A stretch of 64,000 nucleotides of DNA, taken from NCBI RefSeq assembly GCF_003003235.1, contig NZ_PVUE01000008.1:124001-188000 (forward strand), read 5' to 3'. This document shows positions 9,101 to 17,163 of the stretch, one piece after another. Made by a program: the position numbers and the translations under genes. The stretch is from Antricoccus suffuscus. GTDB lineage: Bacteria; Actinomycetota; Actinomycetes; Mycobacteriales; Antricoccaceae. Position 1 is the stretch's first letter. Every line of letters starts with the position of its first letter. The notes below the pieces were generated by a model. That model saw only the letters and a program-made list of their open reading frames with translations, was not told the DNA's origin and made no database searches.

Positions 9101-12100
9101 TTCGTCGATGATGTTCAAGATGCGGTTCTGTTTGGTTAGTTCGCTCTGTAGCGTTTCGTCCATTGCCCGGAGAGCGGGTTCAAACTTCGCCAGGTCCGAT
9201 GGCAAGATCCGGTGTCTGCGTGGGTTGATCGCTGCGGCTCGGTTCTCCGCATAGATGCCCGTGATTTGCTCTCCAGCGCCAGCTATCGGTCCGACGACTG
9301 CGGTACTGATGATGGACTCGATGAGAATTTCGAGTGGGCCGGTACCGATGACCGCGTTGTACGCCGCGACACCGGCGCCGGCGCCGAGACCGGTCGACGC
9401 GGTGCCCTTGAGTAGGTGCGATTGCATCGATGCCGTGCTGTATGGAAGATTCGTGAGTGCCGCGAGTCGGTCAGATAACCCCGGGGTTTGAAGCGCAAAC
9501 CAGCGATGCGCCCAGTGATGCGCTGTCGTCGGATCGATCGGCACATCCGTACTGCCCGTACGGTCGGGCGCCATGTCGAGTTCGGCGAGGGCGTCATGCA
9601 ACGCCGACTCTTCTGGCGTAGCCGACGTTCGCAGGTTTCCAAAGGGGCGAGTCTCGCGGGCGGCCTCAGCGAGCGTGGCGAGTTCGGCGATCCTGGCCTC
9701 CTGGTCGGCGCCGATGCCGAAACGTTCTTGAAACTTGGCGATGGTTTCTGCTGTTACAACTCGCAGGTCCGGTCTGCCGCGCCTAGCCGAGGTCGTATCG
9801 GGAGTGTGTTGGTTCTGGCTAGCGGCGTCGAGTTGGTTTGCGATCTCATGAGCGCGCGAGGCCAGCGCCTGGTCGAGTTCGGCGGCCGTTACCGTCAGCA
9901 CGTCCTCGATCACCTTCGCGCGGTCGGTGTCGATCTCGGTCTTCCTCGACGAACGTTCTTGGCTCGCCGCTTGGTTTGCGTGCGCCAGTATCTTTTCGCT
10001 CAAGATTGAACCGACGGCGCCGACGGCATTGCCGACGGCGCCGCCCAAAGCCATGTCGAAGATGCTGGCCCCACCGACGACCAGATGCGTTGCCGCGTTG
10101 TCCATGATCCCGGACACGCTGAGTTCTGTTGCCGCCGCGGCCCCGTATCGCTCACCGAAGTATCGGGTTGTTGCGACCTTGTTGGACTTTTGCAGGGCGC
10201 CGGCTCGATCGTCGTCCGGGTTGGCGCGGTTCGCCTGGAGTGGCTGCCCGCCACCATTTTCAAGTGCGCGGCGCGCTTGTTCTGCGAGCGCAGCTTTCTG
10301 CAGCCGCATTGCCGAACGGTCAAACGGGGTACCGCGAGCGATCGACAGGGACTGGTTGATGGCACCGAGCGCCGCTCTGCGGTGGGCGCTACGTGACTCG
10401 CCGACACCCTGGACGACGCCGCCGACGGTGCGTCCCACTGCCGTCACCGCGCCGCTGATGACGGCCAGGGGGTTGAACCCACCCGCCACGCTTCGAGCTA
10501 GTCCGGTTGCGACACCTGCCACGCCTTGTTGGAGCAGCCCCCGCGTGACGTAGACGCTCAACGGTGAGTAGCCGTGATTGAGGACGTAGGCATCAGGGTT
10601 GATGTTGCTCAGTATGACGATCGGAACGAGATCACGCGGCAGCCCGGCGAGGCGACGAGCGAACGGCGAGATCTCACTGTCGTTCGTCGTGCGGGAGACC
10701 GGAAGATGGTTGGGTCCGTCGACCGATGCATCGAGCCCGAGATGGGTCAGAAGCGCCGACAACTCGTTCATCAAATGCTTCTGCTTGGCGCCCGTAGTCT
10801 CGACGATGCTTTGCTCAAGCGAACGCAGTTCGCTGATCCGCCCGTGGTCGTGTGCGCTCAAATCGTCTTTGGTCAGCGGCCGCGAGGGCACGGTGCGGTC
10901 AGTGAGAAGGTTTTCGCGCCGCGTATTTCCCTTCTCAATTTGGGCGATTTCGCCAATTTCGTGAGCTAGCGCGCGCCCGATCGACTGACTGGCTGCAGTG
11001 TCCGAGACAGTCACGGTGTAGACGTTGACATCGGCGCCGGCGAGATCGCTCTCTTCGGTATGAGTCTGGTCGAAGCTCGCCACCGGCCGGCCGCCGGACA
11101 TCGTGGTCGGGGTGGACCCGGGACGGATGTCGACGCGAAACACTGAGCCGTCGGTATTCGAGACCTCGTAGGTCGTGTCGACGATGTGCTGAACGGTGAC
11201 GACGTCGGCGAATGCCGCGATCTTGCTGCGATCCTCATTTGGGTACGACGCAGCCATGTCCGATTCGATCTGACGCGCGACAGCGTCGGGGTTCGGCAGG
11301 ATCCGCGAGTCCCCGCTGAACTCTGAGCCCGGCACCTCGGCCGCCGTACCGGATGTAGCCGGCTCAGACCCAGTGGGATTCGAGCCGGACGGCGCGAGAG
11401 TCGGTTCGTGGCGGACGGTGATGTTGACGTCGTGATCAAGGAACAGCTGTTGGAAGATCTGCGCTTGGTGCTCGTTTTGGGTTACCCAGACAACGCGATG
11501 CCCGTCGGCAGCCTCGAGCTGCACCCGCGCCTCGGCAAGGATGTTGTCCGCCGCGGTCCGTCCACCACGGAATCCTCGCCAGAGACTGCGCAGATTGTTC
11601 TCACGGACGCGATCCGTCGTCTCGCTGAAATCCGGATCGCCGGGGGTCGTGTAACTCGGGTCGAACACGCCGAAGTAGTTGGCCTTCGCATCAGTGAGTT
11701 CGCCGTACCGAATACCGTCGAAGTTACGTTTCTCAAGATGCTCGTTACCGTTAGCGTCGACGACGACTTGCGTCACTTGGTAAACGATGCCACCCATGGC
11801 GCCAGTGATCTGTTGTTGGTATGTGGAGGGACCAACCCGCATACCTTTCTCGTTCGTAGCGACCACCCAGTTACCAGGTCCTTCGATGCCGAGCTCCGCC
11901 GCGTTGTTATTGGCGATATCGGCGACATTCTGCAAGAAGGTTTCGAGCTGGATATTTCGAATGCGGTTGAGCGGTTTGCCCGCTTTCACGGTGTCGATCA
12001 GCAGTTTGGCCGCGTCGGCCTTTGCCGCCGGGCCGAGACTGTTTAGTTGCGTCGCCACCTGAGTCTTGATGTCCGCAATGGTCATCGTCCGAGGGTTGAT

Positions 12101-15100
12101 TGCAATTTGCTGGCTGGAGGGTAGGGCATGTTGAAGGTTCAGCGCGAACGAGACCAACTGTGCTTTGGACAACGTTTGCTTAGCACCGTCGAGCATTGTG
12201 TCGACGACGCTGTCTGACGCTGCGTTGCCCATCGCGTCAATGCCGTGTTTAAGCATCGTTCTGGTCTGAGTCGCCGATGGTTTGCTAGCCGCGGGTCGCA
12301 AGTCATTGGGGTCGAACTGGTTGCTCGACATTTCCTGCGTCGCTTGATCGACTGCATTGTTGAGGTTTTGTGCTTCCGGCGCGATCTGGGTGCCGTGCGA
12401 CGTAAGTGCGTTCGGGTCGTTGATCGAACCCAGCGGGTCTACGACAGCGTCATCGGAGTTGGTATCTGTGGATGCTACGAGGCTATCGTCCCGTGCTCCG
12501 GCCACTCCGTCAGCTGCTTCTTGCGCATCTGATAGATCAGCCACCCGGCTATCTTGTCGGCGTCCCGTTGCGGCGTCTTCGGACCGGGTGTCACCGTCTT
12601 GGCGTTCTTGTCGATAATTGCCCGGTACGTCAGATCTTCCGCCTGTGTTCCGAACTGGTACTCCACCATTTGTGGAGTCTCCTGGACTTTGACTAGATAC
12701 ATCAGTAGTGCCATGGTCACCCTTTAGGTCGCTGATTCGTTCACGGGTAGGTTCGGGACGCACACTGTCCCAGGCGTACGTCCGCTGAGTCGCGTCGTGT
12801 GCGTCGTTATAGGTCATGTCTGGATCTGCTGTCATCATGTTGCTCTCGGTGAGCTCATGCATCAGCAGGGTGATGTCTGCCTCGTGGTGGCGCCCAGTGG
12901 CGAGCCGGATCCACGCCTCCGCGATGTCCGGGTCAGCATCGAATCGTTTGGTTTCCACCTCGCCCGTATAGCGATCAACAATCTTGTGCTCATCGACCAT
13001 GAGGTGCTGCTTGACCTGAGCCACCTCGTCCGTGGTGAATCCGGTCTTGCCGTCCGGTCGCGCCACATCCGCGGTGTTACTGACGATGGCCGCGACATCG
13101 GTTGAAGAGTTGCGTGCCGCGGCGTACGCGTCGCCGGCCCAGTCCCAATCCTCACCGAGGGCCTTTGGACGAATATCGCCGCCGGTGAACGCATCGCCGT
13201 CCGGCGCGCCCGGCTGATCGCTATGACGGTTGGCTTCCGGACGCTGATCCGGGGCGGAAGGCCGGCCGTGCTGGTCAGCCGCCCGGCTCTGGTTGCTGCC
13301 GGGATTCGGCGCCTGGCTCGGTGTGGGACCGGCCGCGGCGACGCTTGGTGCAGGCGTCACTTCATCGGGTTGCGCCGTGGAATTCTCGTCCGGATCACTG
13401 GTCTGATCGGTCGTGTCTTCGGCCGCGGTGTGTTCGACTGTGGTGGCCTCCGGCGACGGCCCGTGCTCGGTTGTAGCGGATTCGTCGGGGCTCTCTTGCG
13501 ACGGCTGGTTTGGCTCGCTTGTCTGTGCTGCCGAGTCGTCTTGGTTCGGGGCAGACCGGGGGTCCGTCGTACGCGCGCGATCGGAGGCTGTTGGGGACGC
13601 GGCCGGCATGTTTTGCTGGTTCATGCCGGCCGGCGTGCCGCCGATCATTTGCTGCTGCGAAGTGTCGTCTGTTGTCGCCGATGGGTCGGTCGCAACCTGC
13701 GCATCGTTCGTCGGTTGCCCGCCGGGCGCCGACTGATCCGGGCTGATCGGCGTACCCGGCGGACCAGGGGGAGGGCCGTCTTGCGAGGTTGTCGACTCGG
13801 TCGCCGTTGTCACGTCGGCCGTCGAGGTGGCCGTCTCGTTGGATGGCGCAGCCTCACTGGGTGCCGTTGAGCCCTGTTCGGATGTCGCGATGCTGTGCTG
13901 CGTCGTGTCCGTTGACTGGGTGGATACGTCGCTAGTTGGTGCGGTAGTCGAGGCCGGGGATCCGGATGACTGCTGACTAGTGGATTGCTGGTTGCCGCTC
14001 TGCGACGCACTCTGGGTTGCGGTGTCGGTCGTGCCGTGGTTTTCGGTGGTGCCCTGGTTGTCCGTAGTGCCCTGGTTTTCGGTGGTGCCCTGGTTCCCGG
14101 TCTGGTTACCGGTGTCGGTCGACCCTTGGTTACCGGTGTCGGTCGTGCCCTGGTTGTCCGTAGTGCCCTGGTTTTCGGTGGTGCCCTGGTTCCCGGTCTG
14201 GCTACCGGTGTCGGTCGACCCTTGGTTACCGGTGTCGGTCGTGCCCTGGTTGTCCGTAGTGCCCTGGTTTTCGGTGGTGCCCTGGTTCCCGGTCTGGTTA
14301 CCGGTGTCGGTCGATCCTTGGTTACCGGTGTCGGTAGCGCCCTGGTTACCAGTGTCGGTGGCACCCTGGCTCCCGGTCTGGTTCCCGGTGTCGGTCGCGC
14401 CCTGGTTATCCGTGGTGCCTTGGTTCCCGGTCTGGCTACCGGTGTCGGTCGTGCCCTGGTTGTCCGTAGTGCCCTGGTTTTCGGTGGTGCCTTGGTTCCC
14501 GGTCTGGTTACCGGTGTCGGTCGATCCTTGGTTACCGGTGTCGGTCGTGCCCTGGTTGTCCGTAGTGCCCTGGTTTTCGGTGGTGCCTTGGTTCCCGGTC
14601 TGGTTACCGGTGTCGGTCGATCCTTGGTTACCGGTGTCGGTCGTGCCCTGGTTGTCCGTAGTGCCCTGGTTTTCGGTCTGGTTACCGGTGTCGGTCGACC
14701 CTTGGTTACCGGTGTCGGTCGTGCCCTGGTTCCCGGTGGCACCCTGGTTGTCCGTGGTGCCTTGGTTCCCGGTCTGGTTACCGGTGTCGGTCGATCCTTG
14801 GTTACCGGTCGCGCCCTGGTTATCCGTAGTGCCCTGGTTCCCGGTTTGGTTACCAGCGTCTGTACTGCCTTGGCTCCCGGTGTCAGTGCTGCCCTGATTG
14901 TCTGTGGCGCCTTGGTTTTCGGTTTGGCTCCCCGTATCGGTCGAGCCTTGGTTATCCGTGCTGCCCTGATTTCCAATATCGGTCGCGCCCTGGTTCCCGG
15001 TGTCAACGGCCGGGCTGGTTGACGGTGCGTGATTTGTGGCGGGGGCGTTTGCTATGTCCGCTCGGATCGCTTGTCCGACTTCTTTATACGAGCCTGGGTC

Positions 15101-16123
15101 AAACGCGGAATGGCCGAACGACCGCGCTCCACCCGAGATCGCGGCGTTGATGAAGTCGGTGACGTTGAGGCCGTTGACTTTGCCGTAGACGATCGCGTTG
15201 GCAATCAGACTTGCTACTGGCGAGCTGATCCCATTGCTGATCATGGCAGTCACCATGTTGCCGATGACCTTGCCGCGGAATGCCGGCTTGCTCAGTGCTT
15301 TGCCTAGCGGCATACCCATGGCGCCACCGAGCGCACCGCCCAGACCTGAGGCCATCGAGCGCTGCCAGTCGAAATCCTTTCGGATGTCTTGTCCGCCCGG
15401 CGTCTGCTGGTTCATCTGCATGACTTGAGCCAGGCCGTCCTGAACCAGCTCTTCAGCCGCCTCGGTCGCCATCTCCCGCATGACCGACTTGACGGTGATT
15501 TTCTCAGCCGCGGTCTTGGTCGCGTCCTTGACAGCGACCTTCACCGCATTCTTGAGCGCAACCTTCGTGAGCTCTTTGACCGCAAATTTTCGGGCGGCCG
15601 CTGCGACGAGTTTCTGAAGCGCGGCCTTGATCCCCTCCTCGAGGATCAGCTTCGCCGCTCCGATCGCGACCGTGCCGCCGCCTAACGTGAAAAACGCCAC
15701 GAGTACGGCGATGAACAATTCAATGAGGGCGATCACGAACGCGATGTTGATTGTGTACTTGCCGTACTGCGTCTCGGTGCCGAATGCGAGAGTCTGTTGT
15801 GAGAAGACGCTCGCAGCCTCGGCGAGACCCGGAAGCCCGGAGCCTGTGGTCCAGAGCAATTGCTGCGACAGTTCGCGGAAGGTCTCGGCAGCCGGACCTT
15901 GCCAGGCGTCCAAGAGGGTATTCGCGGCTCCGGTGTGGTCGTGAACCGCGTCGTTCAGGTGCGTGGATAGATCGTTGTACGCATCGGACAGGTCGAAGAG
16001 CCAGCTCTCGCTGCCCTCGGGCCATTTGCCGCCGCTGACCGCAATCGAGATGAGATCGTTTGCCCAGTCGGGTAGGTCCATGCCGCTCCACAGCGGCTGA
16101 ACATCGGCCGGGTTCTCAGGCAC
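6113..16123 (-). CDS. Giant multidomain type VII secreted effector, polymorphic-toxin-like
   Basis: A 3336-residue protein with a GTG start preceded by an AAGGA site. Residues 1-120 look like a WXG100-type helical hairpin (WQG at 74-76), as in CpnT-like type VII effectors. A hydrophobic segment covers about 124-160, with Ala-rich amphipathic helices after it. Residues 372-705 are Asn-Gln-Gly-Thr repeats, followed by a long disordered Ser/Thr/Pro linker. Internal domains follow: an HELTE-containing domain (H1089), a segment near 1440-1570 resembling the Tox-REase-5 nuclease fold (D1469 and D-A-K at 1478-1480), and an HEIGE-containing domain (H1721). Four Gly/Ala-rich hydrophobic stretches lie at about 1855-1910, 2018-2040, 2238-2285 and 2389-2425. 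An Ala-rich helical region spans 2550-2875, a Pro/Asp-rich linker 3014-3105, and an unrecognised C-terminal domain 3106-3336. It is the last gene of an operon with a YbaB-like and an EspC-like gene. The nuclease assignment is by eye. Confidence 0.88.
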   Translation of the reverse strand: MPENPADVQPLWSGMDLPDWANDLISIAVSGGKWPEGSESWLFDLSDAYNDLSTHLNDAVHDHTGAANTLLDAWQGPAAETFRELSQQLLWTTGSGLPGLAEAASVFSQQTLAFGTETQYGKYTINIAFVIALIELFIAVLVAFFTLGGGTVAIGAAKLILEEGIKAALQKLVAAAARKFAVKELTKVALKNAVKVAVKDATKTAAEKITVKSVMREMATEAAEELVQDGLAQVMQMNQQTPGGQDIRKDFDWQRSMASGLGGALGGAMGMPLGKALSKPAFRGKVIGNMVTAMISNGISSPVASLIANAIVYGKVNGLNVTDFINAAISGGARSFGHSAFDPGSYKEVGQAIRADIANAPATNHAPSTSPAVDTGNQGATDIGNQGSTDNQGSTDTGSQTENQGATDNQGSTDTGSQGSTDAGNQTGNQGTTDNQGATGNQGSTDTGNQTGNQGTTDNQGATGNQGTTDTGNQGSTDTGNQTENQGTTDNQGTTDTGNQGSTDTGNQTGNQGTTENQGTTDNQGTTDTGNQGSTDTGNQTGNQGTTENQGTTDNQGTTDTGSQTGNQGTTDNQGATDTGNQTGSQGATDTGNQGATDTGNQGSTDTGNQTGNQGTTENQGTTDNQGTTDTGNQGSTDTGSQTGNQGTTENQGTTDNQGTTDTGNQGSTDTGNQTGNQGTTENQGTTDNQGTTENHGTTDTATQSASQSGNQQSTSQQSSGSPASTTAPTSDVSTQSTDTTQHSIATSEQGSTAPSEAAPSNETATSTADVTTATESTTSQDGPPPGPPGTPISPDQSAPGGQPTNDAQVATDPSATTDDTSQQQMIGGTPAGMNQQNMPAASPTASDRARTTDPRSAPNQDDSAAQTSEPNQPSQESPDESATTEHGPSPEATTVEHTAAEDTTDQTSDPDENSTAQPDEVTPAPSVAAAGPTPSQAPNPGSNQSRAADQHGRPSAPDQRPEANRHSDQPGAPDGDAFTGGDIRPKALGEDWDWAGDAYAAARNSSTDVAAIVSNTADVARPDGKTGFTTDEVAQVKQHLMVDEHKIVDRYTGEVETKRFDADPDIAEAWIRLATGRHHEADITLLMHELTESNMMTADPDMTYNDAHDATQRTYAWDSVRPEPTRERISDLKGDHGTTDVSSQSPGDSTNGGVPVRNTGGRSDVPGNYRQERQDGDTRSEDAATGRRQDSRVADLSDAQEAADGVAGARDDSLVASTDTNSDDAVVDPLGSINDPNALTSHGTQIAPEAQNLNNAVDQATQEMSSNQFDPNDLRPAASKPSATQTRTMLKHGIDAMGNAASDSVVDTMLDGAKQTLSKAQLVSFALNLQHALPSSQQIAINPRTMTIADIKTQVATQLNSLGPAAKADAAKLLIDTVKAGKPLNRIRNIQLETFLQNVADIANNNAAELGIEGPGNWVVATNEKGMRVGPSTYQQQITGAMGGIVYQVTQVVVDANGNEHLEKRNFDGIRYGELTDAKANYFGVFDPSYTTPGDPDFSETTDRVRENNLRSLWRGFRGGRTAADNILAEARVQLEAADGHRVVWVTQNEHQAQIFQQLFLDHDVNITVRHEPTLAPSGSNPTGSEPATSGTAAEVPGSEFSGDSRILPNPDAVARQIESDMAASYPNEDRSKIAAFADVVTVQHIVDTTYEVSNTDGSVFRVDIRPGSTPTTMSGGRPVASFDQTHTEESDLAGADVNVYTVTVSDTAASQSIGRALAHEIGEIAQIEKGNTRRENLLTDRTVPSRPLTKDDLSAHDHGRISELRSLEQSIVETTGAKQKHLMNELSALLTHLGLDASVDGPNHLPVSRTTNDSEISPFARRLAGLPRDLVPIVILSNINPDAYVLNHGYSPLSVYVTRGLLQQGVAGVATGLARSVAGGFNPLAVISGAVTAVGRTVGGVVQGVGESRSAHRRAALGAINQSLSIARGTPFDRSAMRLQKAALAEQARRALENGGGQPLQANRANPDDDRAGALQKSNKVATTRYFGERYGAAAATELSVSGIMDNAATHLVVGGASIFDMALGGAVGNAVGAVGSILSEKILAHANQAASQERSSRKTEIDTDRAKVIEDVLTVTAAELDQALASRAHEIANQLDAASQNQHTPDTTSARRGRPDLRVVTAETIAKFQERFGIGADQEARIAELATLAEAARETRPFGNLRTSATPEESALHDALAELDMAPDRTGSTDVPIDPTTAHHWAHRWFALQTPGLSDRLAALTNLPYSTASMQSHLLKGTASTGLGAGAGVAAYNAVIGTGPLEILIESIISTAVVGPIAGAGEQITGIYAENRAAAINPRRHRILPSDLAKFEPALRAMDETLQSELTKQNRILNIIDENVSSDLAPSNDQESSGFHTALFETYGQQEPEAAPFVPARRTFFSRVFAPSAIGSAMNAGGFTSIYGGAAGVIGALAGGVGDGLVKHDAARAEAARKLQLDLFINDARAAIQESIATKAAQRQGKQVELETAPVEVESTPYETDPHVLVNETPPARAYTSESGGMRMTPDLDRMTATIVLSTDASPAPETGPAQSASPRSAAESTHGVATPRHAPTRTAEAVRQARTASDSITPDVQRHLDLVAQAAVDTARDAVRSSSNNPDALARANSAQQHASSASAALAAANSFATTAHEAASRAEQLIDSEPATARRIARDGLTAASEFHRQAGLAHQHANRAHVDARIAHVVSASSAATSVRAEADRLVEHAAYDAHFERHRTTYADLAAKIDTADPTDPGLTPEQTVALAQTASRDASPRMLGIVHASIGAAETEVLAASENIDATVEAANDAAVSARQSLSNAKSAAAEAERLAAQAKQQAADAAAAFETDPDAAQRLARGSMESAFGYHDESVRAYHHIALAHSNARAAMRAVGLTPTSSPADEGRRVLGHEANRSFHAARLGWLGRLTGQPGFGNPNAEGVDVAESTTPLTPVRPAMEQPGVSEPRPSEQPFDLNAPYMPGPRSDGSVDATPRQEAEPDRPQYRRKLRDIINTPGLLDDAWDRYERRGPFKPTHQDPPPAPGERHTPTPEPTRPIPDPDRPDPDRNDPTHPDPNPTGPEPVDPPRPDPRPTHPAPTPDPSPHPGPDDPTNPHEPPHNSLDPGDITDQPAANSGLAAAIAALRRAAENLGIELRVYDDGRALLIIPGQEPIQLILSEDASDPDEALDVTRDGRVISVIVNRNASIADISLDIVAGVTAIIEDALGAPQSAPVLQPGAVPAPGSPLTIADHQAIAGLREIVFLLADATDHDRPVLETLLNHRVDAIGLDLDTPHAAERRAFLPDDLLETLGDYLPDWHSDNPAATEAGVSGGRGDGNAPNDFWDAVERIDQTSDWSPR
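14010..15005 (-). repeat. Tandem repeats inside the giant effector, with a 96-bp higher-order unit
   Basis: About 1 kb of the giant gene consists of near-identical short repeats encoding NQG(T/S)TD and TGNQ units. A higher-order unit of exactly 96 bases (32 residues) can be read directly: the marker CCCTGGTTGTCCG on the plus strand occurs at 14052, 14148 and 14244, and again at 14454, 14550 and 14646. The unit length is a multiple of three, so unit gain or loss keeps the frame. The low-complexity composition and lack of stops also leave long meaningless open frames in other frames. Confidence 0.93.
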
Positions 16124-16199
16124 ATCTATCCTTCGGGCGGGTCTGCGGTTTCACGCCTGCTGAATCAGTAGCGTCAGGGAGTACTGACTCAAACGGGAG

Positions 16200-16526
16200 C
16201 TACTTCTTCCACTTGACTTTGGATGCCTGACTTTTGTCGGACCCAAGTGAGTGCTCAAGGGCTGTCTCGACGTTGGGCCCGGTGTCGACGACCTTCTTTA
16301 CGAGCTCGGCTGCGATGGGATCGGTGGGGAACTTCTTGCCCTCTTCGTAGCTCCCGGCGAACGTTGCCCCGGCATCGTCATTGCCCCATGGCGCCTTGGC
16401 CTGAAGGTCGGTGATCTTCTGGAGTGAAGTCTCCCAGTTGCTGTTCGTGGTCGTGGCCGCTGCCTTCCACTGCGCCACTCCGTTGGAAGCGCCCTGTGGG
16501 TTGATGGTGACTTCGTTGTTAGCCAT
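16200..16526 (-). CDS. EspC/WXG100-like type VII secretion-associated small protein
   Basis: A 108-residue, mostly helical protein. The central segment PWGNDDAGATFAGSYEEG closely follows the WGND..G..F...Y pattern common in EspC-like/ESX-associated proteins of Actinobacteria, and a helix on each side completes the WXG100-like hairpin. No canonical WXG turn is present. The ATG at 16526 follows a GGGAG site in the upstream YbaB-like gene, 4 bases beyond that gene's stop. The giant effector starts 76 bases downstream on the same strand, so this is the likely co-secreted partner or targeting protein of that effector. The partnership is inferred from operon position. Confidence 0.8.
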   Translation of the reverse strand: MANNEVTINPQGASNGVAQWKAAATTTNSNWETSLQKITDLQAKAPWGNDDAGATFAGSYEEGKKFPTDPIAAELVKKVVDTGPNVETALEHSLGSDKSQASKVKWKK

Positions 16527-16530
16527 TGGT

Positions 16531-16935
16531 CTACTCCCTGCCCATCATGCGTGCACGCATATCGTTCGAGATTCCTTCTATGTCGCCATCCATGTGGCGT
16601 TCCAGCGTCTGGCGCGGGGCAATTTTCTCGAAGATCTCGATGACGGCCTCTTTCGCCTCTGCGATGGCCGCCTGCGTCACCTCGACGATCGACTCAGCGA
16701 GCTCACGCGAATCGGGACGACGGTAGATGCGCGGGTCGAGCTCCAACTTCTCAAGCTCGCCACGAGCGCTGACCGTGACGGTGATGAGGCCATCTTTTGA
16801 CTTCTTAGTGATGCTTACGGCGCGCGCCGCTGCCGCCACCTTCGGTCCTTCAACGAGCATCTTCTCGAACGACGATTGCAGCTGCTCGGCGTACGCCTTG
16901 ACGCCTGCTACGTCGGGTAAGTCCGATGAAGTCAT
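16531..16935 (-). CDS. YbaB/EbfC-family protein (EspL-like), type VII associated
   Basis: A 134-residue protein with the YbaB/EbfC layout: an N-terminal helix, a central beta part (ITVTVSARGELEKLELDP) and a C-terminal helix. YbaB proteins bind nucleoid DNA; in mycobacterial ESX-1 the related EspL is a secretion-associated member. The start at 16935 is chosen because it begins the conserved domain and follows a GAGG site; a longer upstream frame has no such support. It is the first gene of the leftward operon with the EspC-like protein and the giant effector, so a chaperone or regulatory role in that system is more likely than a general nucleoid role. Confidence 0.8.
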   Translation of the reverse strand: MTSSDLPDVAGVKAYAEQLQSSFEKMLVEGPKVAAAARAVSITKKSKDGLITVTVSARGELEKLELDPRIYRRPDSRELAESIVEVTQAAIAEAKEAVIEIFEKIAPRQTLERHMDGDIEGISNDMRARMMGRE

Positions 16936-17163
16936 GCCCAGTCCTCTCGAAGATCGGCTGCTACCTTTTGCCCTCGATCGCGCGGGAACGTCTTGACGAC
17001 GTTGGTGAGTAAGCCCCGTCTGCCGGGGCGAACGCACAATCGACCATACTTGGAAGTACCAAGGGGCGTAACCGGTTCCATTTATCTGTTCATCTTTTGG
17101 AAACCTGGCGATTTTGTCTCCGGCCCCGTTGGTGGCCGACCGAACGCAACCGGATTGAGAGCA

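Noticed and set aside
13980-15022. Long plus-strand open frames (305 and 345 codons) and an extra 398-codon minus-strand frame across the repeat region
   Set aside because: They arise because the repeat unit length is a multiple of three and lacks stops in several frames. The translations are monotonous (PWLPVSVV or GRALVTGVG types), and the region is already coding in the giant effector.
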